Source: Panicum virgatum
Lineage: Eukaryota > Streptophyta > Magnoliopsida > Poales > Poaceae
Length of the DNA stretch: 64,000 nucleotides
Assembly (NCBI RefSeq): GCF_016808335.1
Contig: NC_053153.1
Coordinates: forward strand, 18,921,033 to 18,985,032
Reading direction: 5' to 3'
Below are positions 24,707 to 35,586 of this stretch, piece by piece (within the stretch, counting starts at the first letter, position 1; each line of letters starts with the position of its first letter). The notes under the pieces were generated by a model, which was not told the DNA's origin, did not search any database, and saw only the letters and a program-made list of their open reading frames with translations. The position numbers and the translations under genes are program-made.

Positions 24707-27700
24707 TTACATGACGTTTGCCGCATCTAACACATTAAGCTCATTCCTTAGCCTTACAAAAGTACCCTCGTCTAGAGGTTTTGTGAAGATATCCGCCAAT
24801 TGCTACTCGGATCTCACACCTTGAAGAGATATGTCTCCTTTTGGCTTCGTGATCACGCAAGAAGTGATGGCGAATATCAATGTGCTTTGTGCGAGAGTGT
24901 TGAACCGGATTCTTGGCAATTTTTACGGCACTTTCATTGTCACAAAGGAGTGGGATCCTATCTAGTTTCACACCAAAGTCCAAAAGGGTTTGCTTCATAT
25001 ATAGGATTTGGGCACAACATGCACCGGCCGCTATATATTCCGCTTCCGCGGTGGACAAAGCCACGGAATTTTGCTTCTTACTCGACCAAGAAACTAGAGA
25101 ACGCCCAAGCAAGTGGCAACCCCCGGAGGTACTCTTGCGATCCACACGGCTTCCGGCAAAATCCGAATCCGAGTATCCCAAGAGATCTAAACTAGCGCCT
25201 TTGGGGTACCACAAGCCTATGCTAGGAGTGTGCTTAAGATACCGAAGGATCCTATTCACAGCCGAAATGTGTGATTCCTTTGGGTTAGCTTGAAAGCGGG
25301 CACACAAGCACACACTAAACATTATATCGGGCCTAGATGCGGTAAGGTAAAGCAAAGACCCTATCATAGAACGATAGAGGGATTGATCAATCGGTTTACC
25401 GTCCACATCCAAGTCGAGATGCCCATTAGTTGCCATGGGTGTCTTGATTGGCTTGCACTCATCCATCTTGAACTTCTTCAGGATATCTTTAGTATACTTT
25501 TCTTGATGGATGAATGTCCCTTCCTTCATTTGTTTGACTTGAAAACCAAGGAAGAAGGTCAGTTCGCCAATCATGGACATCTCGAATTCCCTAGACATCA
25601 TGGTAGCAAACTCATGGCTTAGTAAATCATTAGTTGAGCCAAAGATAATATCGTCAACATAAATTTGACAAATGAAAAGATCCCTGTTGACGTCTTTTGT
25701 GAATAACGTGGTGTCCACCCTCCCGATCTTGAAGCCTTGCATGATTAGGAAGTCACGAAGCCTCTCATACCAAGCCCTTGGAGCTTGTTTGAGCCCATAG
25801 AGTGCCTTGTGCAACCTATAAACATGGTTAGGATTCCTCGGATCTTCAAACCCGGGAGGTTGCTCAACATAAACAAGTTCGTTAATAACGCCATTTAAGA
25901 ATGCACTTTTCACATCCATTTGATACAACTTAATGTTATGATGTGAAGAGTAAGCAAGAAGGATACGGATAGCTTCAAGTCTTGCAACCGGAGCAAAAGT
26001 TTCACCAAAATCCAAACCTTCGACTTGAGAGAATCCTTTTGCCACAAGTCTTGCTTTGTTGCGTATCACCACCCCATGTTCATCTTGCTTGTTTCGAAAG
26101 ACCCACTTGGTGCCGATGATGTTCTTGTCTTTCGGAGGAGCTTCGAGGACCCAAACTTCATTGCGGGTGAAGTTGTTCAACTCTTCTTGCATGGCCATCA
26201 CCCAATCCGAGTCCTCAAGCGCTTCCTCTATGCTAGTGGGTTCAATACAAGAAACAAACGAGTGATGTTCGCAAAATGAAGCATGCTTAGAGCGAGTCCT
26301 TACTCCCTTGGAAGGACTACCAATGATTTGACCAATTGGATGATCCTTGGAGATGCGACCATGCTTCACTAGCGGTACTTGCGTGGATGCTTGTTGGGGT
26401 GGATCATGGGTGACTTGTGCTTGTGGTGGAACATTTTGCTCTTCTTGTTCTTGGACTTGGGGTGTTGGCGTTGGCACATCTTCTTGAGGTTGTGTATCAT
26501 CTTTTTCTTGATCTTTATCCACTTGGGGTGCCTTGGAGGTGCTTGGTGTAGATGAGGAAGGTCCTCCCCCTTGATCATTGCCTTCATGCACCTCTTCCGG
26601 CTTGATATCCCCAATGGACATATTCTTCAAAGCTTCATCAATCTCCTCATCACCTACATTTTCATAGCCAACAACCTCCTCTTGGGAGCCATTAGATTCA
26701 TCAAACTCCACATCACATGTTTCTTCAACTAACCCGGAGGTTTGATTGAATACTCTATATGCTTTGGAGTTTGATGCATAACCAAGAAAGAAACCTTCAT
26801 CACATCTACTTTCAAACTTACCGAGCCTTTTCTTCTTATAGATGAAGCATTTGCAACCAAAGACTCGAAAGTAGGATATATTTGGTTTCTTCCCGGTGAT
26901 GAGCTCATATGGAGTTTTCTTGAGGAGTCGGTGAGGATACACTCGGTTGGATGCATGACACGCCGTGTTGATTGCTTCCGCCCAAAACTTCTCGGACGTG
27001 CCATAATCATCCAACATTGCTCTATCTAGGGTGATGAGTGTCTTGTTCTTTCTTTCCACCACTCCATTTTGTTGAGGCGTGTAGGTGGCGGAAAACTCAT
27101 GCTTGATGCCCTCTTCATCGCACCATTCTTCAATCTTCATATTTTTGAACTCGGTGCCGTTGTCACTCCGGATCTTCACAATTGGGGAGTTGTACTCCCT
27201 TTGAGCTCTTCTTGCAAATGTCTTGAAGAGTTCCGGAGTTTCACCCTTATCGCCTAGAAACATAACCCAAGTGTAACGTGAAAAATCATCAACAATTACT
27301 AGGCAATAGAGGTTACCACCAATGCTCTTGTACGTAGTTGGACCAAAGAGATCCATGTGAAGTAGCTCGAGCGGCTTGGAGGTTGACAACATCGTCTTGA
27401 TGGGATGATGTGTTGCAACTTGCTTCCCGGCTTGACATGCTTTGCATAACTTGTTCTTGTCAAAAGTGACGTCCTTCAAGCCGGTGATCATCCCTCTCTT
27501 GTGGGCTTTCTTGAGGTTGCTCATGCCAATATGAGCAATTCTTCTATGCCAAAGCCACCCAAGAGAAGACTTGGTGAAGAGGCATGTCATGGTGCTTGTT
27601 TGCTTTGAAGAGAAGTCCACTAAATAGATGTTGCCATGCCTAAACCCCGTGAATACCATTGACTTGTCTTCTTCAAGAGTTACTACAACACCATTCTTGT

Positions 27701-27974
27701 CAAAGGTACACGTTAGTCCAAGATCACACAATTGAGCAATAGAAATGAGATTAAAACTAAGTGCTTCTACAAACAAAACATTAGAAATAGATAAATCTTT
27801 AGAGATTGCTATTCTACCCAAACCTAAAACTTTTCCCCTTGAGTTATCACCATAGGTGACATGTTCATGATCGCCGGGGTCTTCAAGAGAGGTGAACATG
27901 CTATCATTGACGGTCATGTGTTGAGAGCAACCGCTATCAAGTACCCAATGTTTTCCACCGGCTTTGTAGTTCAC
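24707..27974 (-). pseudogene. Copia pol of inner Sirevirus (nearly intact)
   Basis: The open frame of 1077 codons (27974 to 24741) encodes protease, integrase, reverse transcriptase and RNase H. Protease DSG is at residues 13-15. The GAG-pre-integrase HH-CC finger lies at about 143-180. Integrase D208, D271 and E307 are present, with 35 residues between the last two (DD35E). The reverse transcriptase box YVDD is at 772-775, and RNase H follows with [12 protein letters not shown] one-base insertion in an A run near codon 1045 shifts the last part out of frame, and an in-frame TAG lies just beyond in the original frame; the natural stop would be at 24707. Most catalytic parts are intact. The frame opens after a TAG with GTG; no suitable ATG is in frame. 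Confidence 0.92.
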
Positions 27975-27990
27975 CTACACACATGAGAAT

Positions 27991-30055
27991 TCACTTTTGA
28001 GTTTTAGGAACCCAAACAAGCTTTGGGCCTTGCACATGTGTGACAAGAGCTTTTGGGACCCAAAGTTGCTTGGGGAGCTTCTTCTTTGACTCCTTAGTGA
28101 GTTTGCCAATGAATTTGGCCTTCACCTTGCCGTTCACTTTACTCAAGAGAAAATGGTTATTTTGAAACATTGATGAGTAATTCTTGGGTAAATTAGGAAG
28201 AGGACGTGATGGTACAGTGCACTCCCTAGTGTGGTGACCGGTGACTTGGCAATGTTGGCAATATGAACCAACTTCCTTGATGAAGCTAATCTTGATCTCC
28301 GGAGAAGGAGTAGTAGCTATGTTTGGCTCCGGAAATGAACCAAGACCTCTCTTGCCATAGTCACGGGCATTGTTGAAGAGAATCTCCTTGTGGATGTATT
28401 CTCCTCTTGAGAGCTTCTCCACACTACTCTTGAGGCTTGCCACTTGATCCATCAATTCCTTTTCCCTAGAAGGTACAAGCTCGGGCAAAGCATTAGTGGC
28501 ATTTGCATTAATGAGTAGGTCATCACATGAAGTAGAAGCATTGACCTTCTCAATAGTTTCATGAGCAAAGTTCTCAAGACTTGGGTCAATTGCTTCATAG
28601 GCAAATTCAAGTTCTTGATACTTGTGAGCCAACTCCCTATGCTCTTGTTTAAGCTTTTTGTGGCTCTCTTCAACTTGCTTAGCAAGTACAAGTGACTCAT
28701 TGTGCTTTTTGAGCAAGTCATTGTACTTGCCAAGCAAATCAGAGTGGGCAAGCTCTAACTTGGCATGAGTGCTCTCAAGAACCTTGACTTTGCCCTTTTC
28801 CCTCTTGATAACGGATGTATACTCATTAATGAGGTTAGCAAACTCATTAGGATCAAGCTCATCATCACTATCATCTTCACTCTCATATACTTTAGAGTTA
28901 CCTTTGGCCATGAGGCACATTGGAGGTGGAGGTAGTGATGGTTCTTCATTTGTGAGGGCGATGGTGACTATGTCTTCTTCATCACTTGAATCTTCGTTTG
29001 ATGAGACATCGGTCACCCATTCTTGTTTTTCCACCAAGAATCTTCTCTTGGTGTTGCCCTTTTTCTTTGGGAAGAACTTGGTCTTTTTGTCATGGCTCTT
29101 CTTCTTCCCAAGCTTCTTGTTTTTGTTCTTTATTTCTTCTTCTTCATCATCACTTGAGTCATGGTGATGCTTTCTCTTGTTGTCCTTATCTCTTTTGTCC
29201 GTCTTGGGGCAATTTGGACGGATGTGACCTTTTTCTCCACAATTGTAGCAAATTTTGTTCTTAACATCCAATGGCCGGAACATTTTTCTTTTAGAGTCAA
29301 AGTTGAAGCCCTTCTTATTGATCTTGTCATTCAAGCGAGTGAACTTTCTCATCATGAGAGCAAGTTCTCCATCTTCTTCAACATCAGATGAGCTTTCATG
29401 ATGATCATCTTCTTCATCGCTTGAGCTTGATTCTTGCTTGATCATCTTGAGCTTGCGGGATTTGTTTGCCTTCGGACATACCAAGGATACTCATTTCATG
29501 AGTGCGAATTTCGCCCACAAGTTCTCCTACTTCCATTGTGTCAAGATTCTCCTTTTGAAGCATAGCATTGATGATGTTATACTTGGGCTTCGGGAGGAGC
29601 ATGAGAATCTTGCGATTGATGGAGGCACTATCAATTTTGGATATTTCAAGTGCATTAATGTCCTTGACAATGACATTCAAGCGAGAATACATATCATTGC
29701 AATTTTCATGAGCTAGCATTTTAAAGGAATCATACTTAGCTCTAAACAAGTGATATTTTTGCTCACGAACTTTAGTGGAGCCTTCATGAATTTCAATGAG
29801 ATCCTTCCAAATATCACTTGCTAATTCCATGCCATTTACTCTAGCAAAGACTTCCTCACTAATGGCTTCGAAAATTGCATTTCTAGCCTTGGCATTCCAT
29901 TTTAATTGTTCCGTGGAGGGAGTTCCGGTGAACCCGGTTTTCGTGGCCAACCACACCTCGGGGGCAATCGCATCAAGATATACGGCCATGCGAACTTTCC
30001 AATAGGCAAAGTTCTTGCCCTCGAAGTGAGGAGGCGAACCACCCATCTTGGCCAT
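27991..30055 (-). pseudogene. gag of inner Sirevirus (one frameshift)
   Basis: Starts at ATG 30055, 43 bp after the primer site. The first frame (30055-29414) carries the Copia gag core (FEGKNFAYWKVRMAVYL; UBN2-type). The second (about 29484-27991) carries a charged region, a CCHC zinc knuckle (CYNCGEKGHIRPNC), a long coiled coil, and a second knuckle (CQHCQVTGHHTREC), ending WVPKTQK at the stop. The two frames overlap at 29414-29484, so a single indel separates them. The role is assembly of the virus-like particle and RNA packaging. Two knuckles and a coiled coil fit the Sirevirus pattern. Confidence 0.88.
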
Positions 30056-30097
30056 AGCTCTAGGCGGTGAAGCCTAATAATCCAAATGAGCAACGAG

Positions 30098-30109
30098 GCT
30101 CTGATACCA
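30098..30109 (-). promoter_or_regulatory. Primer binding site, inner Sirevirus
   Basis: TGGTATCAGAGC on the minus strand, two bases from the LTR end, is complementary to the 3' end of initiator methionine tRNA. This is the usual Copia primer for minus-strand DNA synthesis. Confidence 0.93.
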
Positions 30110-30111
30110 AT

Positions 30112-31794
30112 TGTAAGAATCGATGGACCAAGAGGGGGTGAATTGGGCCTTTTTCAATTTCTAAAACAAAGTAAAGCAACCTTAACCTATGCAATGCTAG
30201 TAGGGCACCAATTCACCAACCGGATAACTAAGCTACCTACACAAGCTAAGAGAGATAAAACAAAGTAAAGCCTATCAAGGTAGAGCTAAGTTATGATCTC
30301 TAAGTCAAGCACGTGAGTAAATTGCATGAAAGAAAATGCTTGAATGAAGAGAGTGAACAAGAGACGACCGGATTTTTTCCCGTGGTATCGATGTGTTGGC
30401 ACACACCCCTAATCCACGTTGTGACACTCACAAAGAGTATTGTCACCTCCCAAGTCACCGAGACGAGGGCGCTCACTAAGAGTCTCCGTTCACCATCCCG
30501 GCGTGGTGGAGATCAAGCCACGTACAATCTTCTTCTCCGGGCTCCCACAATCCTTGGCAAGCTCTGCGAGAAACACCTCGATCACCAAGATCGCCTAGGT
30601 GATGCCAATCACCAAGAGTAACAAGCTAAGGCCTTCACTTGAGCAAGAACCGATCACCAAGAACGGATGCACACAAGCTTCTCTCTACTCAAGTCCTTAA
30701 TCTTGCTTCTTGATTGATTGAATGCACAAGTATGTGAATGATGAAGCTCAAGGTGGCTCTTGACTATAGTATGAGTGTATGGATGTTGCCTGGTGTCAAG
30801 AGTGGGCGAAATGACCCATTGGAGGGGTATATATAGGCAGCTCACATGAATAGAGCCGTTGGAGAAAAGCTGCCAGAAAATTGTGGAGCGCCGGTTAATC
30901 CGACGTCCCTCCAATAGTCATCGTCGGTTTAACCGGTGAATGTAAACTGCCCCTTCTGAAAACTAGCCGTTACAACTTGGGCAGATTAACCGACGTATCA
31001 TCGGTTTAACCGGTGAGTGTAGTTGTCCACTGATTAACTGAAAAACCAAGTCTCTGGACAACTGCACCGACGTTAACTCAAACCTATCGTCGGTTTAACC
31101 GGTGAGTACATTTTCTGAAATCCTTTGAAAAACCATCTCACTGGTCAATTGCACCGACGTCTTGATTCAAACATCGTCGGTTTAACCGGTGTATAGAACT
31201 TGAAACACCCTGGAAAAACCAACTCTGGACTAATGCACCGACGTTAAATTCAAACACGTCGGTTTAACCGGTGTATTGAATTTGTCCAGACTCTGCTGAC
31301 TTCGTTTAACCGACGTATAGAAAATTGAGAGCGTCGGTTAAACCGGTGTATAGACTTTTTTTGATTTTGTCTTTTCTGATTTGAGTCTTGAATGAAATCC
31401 AAATATTCTTGAGATATAGTTTGAGAACCACTTATTTGAACTTCTAGAAACCTGAGTGACCATAGTGTGCATCCATTTTCAAATGACCATGTTCATGCTC
31501 AAGTTACTTAGCCTTAACCCCTCTTAATAGTGCGATCACTACAAAACTATAAAACCTATACTAACCTAAGTGTCCTTCTCAACCTTGTGACACTTAGGAC
31601 TAGAAAGATCCTTAGCCTTGACATATAATTGAATTGAGTACCGAGATCGCCTTTTTGAATAATGAAATTGAGGGGCCTCTTTTGACATATGACCAAATGA
31701 GCGATAATGATCTATTAAGCTACACAAACTCATTAGCCACAATAATGGTTGTCATTAATCACCGAAACATACCTTGAGGGCCTAGATGCTTACA
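30112..31794 (-). repeat. 5' LTR of inner Sirevirus
   Basis: On the minus strand it begins TGTAAGCATC and ends GATTCTTACA, with short inverted ends. Between about 30920 and 31350 the motif CGTCGGTTTAACCGGTG (plus strand) or its reverse recurs about seven times, every 50-90 bp. A GTATATATAGG TATA-like stretch (minus-strand CCTATATATAC) lies near 30825-30835. Confidence 0.94.
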
Positions 31795-31799
31795 AATAC

Positions 31800-33192
31800 A
31801 TTTATCATGAGTTTCTACTACCTCATTATGTCTAATAAGCAACTCATTATTTGAGGCCTTAAGCTTAGTATATTCATTTTCAAGAACTTTGCATTTAGAT
31901 TTGTACTTCTTGATCACTTGTTGGTACTCATCTAGGATGGTTTGCACTTCATTAGGAGATAAATCATATTTACTATCATCACTAGAGGAGTTGTCATCAT
32001 CGCTCACCTTAGATTTATCTCTTGCCATGAGACACATGGGTGGTGGAGGTAGAGATGGCTCATCATCACCATCATCATGCATGGCAATCCCCACTATCTT
32101 CTTTTTGGATTCATCATCACTTGAATCATCACTTGAGGATTCCCCATCGGTGATCTATTCTCCAAGAAAAGTCTTGATATCTTCTTTTCTCTTGAAAGAC
32201 CTTTTCTTCTTGAAGTCCTTCTTCTCATGTCTTTCCTTTGAGTGCTTGTTATGATTGTCATCATCATCTTGTTTCTTGTTGAGCTTTGAGGGTTCGGGAC
32301 AATCATAGGAGAGATGCCCATATTTGCCACAATTGTAGCACATTTTCTTTGCATTGTCATTGCTTTTCCGAGTACGGAATTTATTCTTCTTTGGATCATA
32401 GTTGTACCCTTTCTTGTTTAATCTTGACATCATCTTGGAGGTCTTCTTCATGAGGAGTGCAAGCTCAACATCACCATCTTCATCACTTGAATTATCACTA
32501 GCCTCATCATCACTTGAGCTTGGTGAGGGAGCCTTGCACTTGTTCTTCTTCGTAGACTTGTGATCACTCTTAGCTTTGAGTGCAAGATCTTTCTTTGCTT
32601 GTGGAGGATCAACTTCTCCCAAGAGGAACATCCCATGAGATTGAATCTTTCCAACAACTTTATCTACTTCAAGTTTTGATAGATCTTTCTCATAGAGCAA
32701 TGAGGTGACGATGTTGTACTTGGGCTTGTGAAGTGAATGAAGAATCTTCCAGATGATGTCACTATTAGTCAAAGGAGAAATTTCTAGAGCATTAATGTCC
32801 TCAATAAGTACATTCAATCTAGCATACATTTGTTCAGCTAACTCATTGGGGAACATTTTGAAATCATTGAGTTTTTCCTTAAGCACTTAGTACTTCTCCA
32901 CACGAAGCTTTGTAGACCCAACATGAATGGTCTCAAGCTCTTTCCAAACTTCGTGAGCCGTTTTCTTGCTATGGACACGTGCAAAGATGTCCTCACTAAG
33001 AGCATCAAACAAAGCATTCTTGGCTCTAGCATGGTACTTAACTTGGTCTTCACTCCAATCACCAACAATAGGTTTTTTGGTGACCTCCCAACATATGACA
33101 TGGAGAGCCTCAAGGTAACCCGTTATGCGGGCTTTCCAATAGCTATAGTTTCTCCCATCAAGTTTGGGCGGTCCACTACTCCCCGGGGCCAT
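31800..33192 (-). pseudogene. gag of outer Sirevirus, N-terminal part
   Basis: Starts at ATG 33192 with PPKLDGRNYSYWKARITGYL, the Copia gag core, and continues through a Ser/Asp-rich linker, a CCHC knuckle (CYNCGKYGHLSYDC), Lys-rich runs and the start of a coiled coil, where the inner element interrupts it at 31799/31800. In-frame stops: TAA at 32887 and TAG at 32155. The latter sits where the inner gag has Trp. The rest of the gene is at 19771-20566. Confidence 0.87.
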
Positions 33193-33227
33193 CTCTAGGA
33201 TTTTAATCCTATGAAAAGAGAGCCTAC

Positions 33228-33239
33228 GCTCTGATACCA
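33228..33239 (-). promoter_or_regulatory. Primer binding site, outer Sirevirus
   Basis: TGGTATCAGAGC on the minus strand, two bases from the 5' LTR, identical to that of the inner element; initiator Met-tRNA primer. Confidence 0.92.
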
Positions 33240-33241
33240 AT

Positions 33242-34988
33242 TGAAAGAATCGAGGTCCAAGAAGAGGGGGTTGAATTGGGACTTTTTCAAATTTCTAGAA
33301 GGTCTTTAATCTAGACTAGTATTGTCCAATCTACAAATTTGAAACCTAATGACTAGAGCACACTAGCAAAGGATCCTTATGTAGGAAAACACACTAACAT
33401 GCTCATTTTGCCTAGGGAAGACCACACTAGCAACAACAAATCCTAAACAAGGATTCACACTACCATACAAATTGTCCTAGTCAAACTACAAGTAAACAAT
33501 AGTAAGAGCAAGAACACAAAAATTTAAATGCTTGAAGTAAATGTAAAGGACATGAGACAACCGGATTTTTTCCCTTGGTATCGAGGAGTTGATGCTCCTC
33601 TCTAATCCACGTTGGAGCACCCACACAAGGGTATCGCTCCCTTGCTTCACCAAGGAGCAAGTGATCACTAAGAATGCTCCTTCTCCATCTCCGGAACGGC
33701 GAGCTTCACACCGTATACAAGTTTCTTGTCTTGGGGCTCCCACAAACTCCAAGAGCTCACCAAGAACCTTCCGATCACCAAGACCGTTTAGGTGCCGTCT
33801 AACACCAAGAGTAACAAGCTCCTAAGTCTCCACTTGACCTACACTCAGTTGGCTCTAACTCAAGCACACTTGCTATACTTGCAAAGGTTGAATTCTTCAA
33901 ATGTTGAACACTATCAAGCTCTAGATCATCACTTTTTTGCTCAATGCACTCTCTCTTCTTCTCAAGGGTGGCCTCAGGTATTCAATGCGTCAAAAGGCTG
34001 CTTAAATGAGCCAGGGGTGCCCTTATATAGAGTGGAGAGAGTCACATGGCCGTTAGAAGTCCACTGCAGAAAAATCGTGACCATCAGAAGAACCGACGGG
34101 TTAGAATATGAAGTCGTCGGTTCAACCGATCTCTCTATGTCCAAATAGTAGCCGTTGGGGGTTCTGACACAGTGTCTAGACTTGCGTCATTGCACCTGTG
34201 CATGCTCCGTAGGGGCATCGGTTCAACCGGTGCTGAAGAGGTTCACTGATCAACTCAAACAAACTCTCTGGAATATAGTACATCCAATGCACCGATGGTA
34301 GTTTCAGAAACGTCGGTTCAACCGGTGCTGAAGGCGAATCACAGTCACCCAAACATGCTCTCTGAAACAAAGTACATCCATTGCACCGGTGGTTATCTTT
34401 TTGACCATCGGTTCAACCAGTGCTATAGAGATTGTTGACTTGATTTCTGCTTGCATCCAGAGAAGATAGACCGACAGTGCGTCGGACCTTCCGCCAAACA
34501 TTGGATGCACCGATGTTAGGGGCATCGGTTAAACCGGTGCTACTGTTTTTCTTTGTTTTCAGCTGAATTGACTTGGAGTTGAATGTAACTTCGATTGTTT
34601 CTTCTTCCAAGTGTTGTGTTGACTTTTTTTTTACTATTTTGGGCTATTTTTGAGCGAGTGTGCAAGATTTCTAAGGCCAACTCAATTTTGGTCAAGCTAC
34701 TAACTCATGAACCCCTCTTAATAGTACGGTCAAGAACTAAAAGCTATAAACCCTAATTAAATTAAGTGTCCTTCATCTCCTTGTGACACTTGAGACTAGA
34801 AATGTCCTTAATCTTTGAAATTGAGTCCTTGGCACGCATGATTGTTTCGAATTGAGGGGTCTCCTTTCACATTTCATATGAAACTAAACTAATCATTGAT
34901 TTTTCCTTCAAAACACATGTTAGTCGCATACAGTTGTCTTTAATCACCGAAATTTACCATTAGCATCTATCGGCCTAGATGTGCTTCA
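33242..34988 (-). repeat. 5' LTR of outer Sirevirus
   Basis: On the minus strand it starts TGAAGCACATC and ends GATTCTTTCA. It matches 10503-12252 over its whole length with scattered differences. Motifs of the type GCATCGGTTCAACCGGTGC recur between about 34090 and 34550. A TATATAAGGGC stretch on the minus strand (near 34020-34030) is a candidate TATA box. Confidence 0.92.
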
Positions 34989-35307
34989 TAGGCGCCATAT
35001 GACGTGACATCTGAAGCTTTGAACGGGTACACAACATATATATTGTACAGTTGAATGCTGATGTTTCGGGCTCTATGTTTCAGTACAATACAAAATAGTT
35101 AGCTCGCATTATTGAGCGGCAGTAGTGTCGGCCAGTTAGTTAACTGAAACGTCACGTGTGCTTATTTTACGTTACTGCATGATTTTCTATTAGATTTATA
35201 TCCTGATGACAAGGCAGTCAATACTTTTGGCCACTGGAAGAACTGTGGCCTGCAAATGTATAGTTACGACTACTAATTAATTTATGTTTCTTCAGCACTG
35301 AGTTTTC

Positions 35308-35486
35308 TTTTTTATTTTGAAAAGACGGCAAGAGCTTTGCCGAATTTTTTTTCAGACGGAAACAACAAAAGAGAACGACCAAGAACTACTACTTCACTCA
35401 CTCCAACTATGCACCACCTCCTCTCAGAAAGCACCACAACGCAAGCAGCATAACAGAAAAGAAAAACAACAAGCGACACACCACGA
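35308..35486 (-). mobile_element. 5'-truncated LINE 3' end
   Basis: A perfect 12-bp duplication, CACTGAGTTTTC, flanks a 179-bp insert (35296-35307 and 35487-35498). On the minus strand the insert ends CAAAATAAAAAA after GGCAAAGCTCTTGCC, a hairpin commonly found just before the poly-A tail of grass L1-type elements. Size, tail and duplication fit a severely truncated LINE copy. Confidence 0.8.
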
Positions 35487-35586
35487 CACTGAGTTTTCCA
35501 CCTGAAATATATTATTTTTAGTCAAATGGAAGATTCTCCAAGTTGCATACGTACTACAATGGATCGATAGGTTGTTGGCATTGTGC

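Larger units (their letters stand above)
20567..31794 (-). mobile_element. Sirevirus-like Copia retrotransposon (inner copy)
   Basis: Inserted in the outer element's gag, same orientation, with a perfect 5-bp duplication AATAC (20562-20566 and 31795-31799). It has a 1683-bp 5' LTR (30112-31794), a Met-tRNA primer site, gag, a nearly intact pol and ORF3. The 3' LTR is truncated to 969 bp by a deletion that also removed the end of ORF3 and the polypurine tract. The LTRs differ by about 2% over 280 bp by eye, so it is clearly younger than its host element. Confidence 0.95.
10503..34988 (-). mobile_element. Sirevirus-like Copia retrotransposon (outer copy)
   Basis: Two LTRs of about 1.75 kb (10503-12252 and 33242-34988), a Met-tRNA primer site, a polypurine tract, and gag, pol and a third frame between them define this element. 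The target duplication TAGGC is perfect (10498-10502 and 34989-34993). It spans 24.5 kb because another retroelement with its 5-bp duplication lies in gag; without it the length is about 13.25 kb, large for Copia but normal for Sireviruses. All three genes are broken. By eye the two LTRs differ at about 8-9% over the first 250 bp, so the insertion is not recent. Confidence 0.93.

Noticed and set aside
20567..31140. The repeat shared by 20567-21535 and 30112-31080 as an independent segmental duplication
   Set aside because: They are the two LTRs of one element, shown by the flanking AATAC duplications and adjacent primer site.
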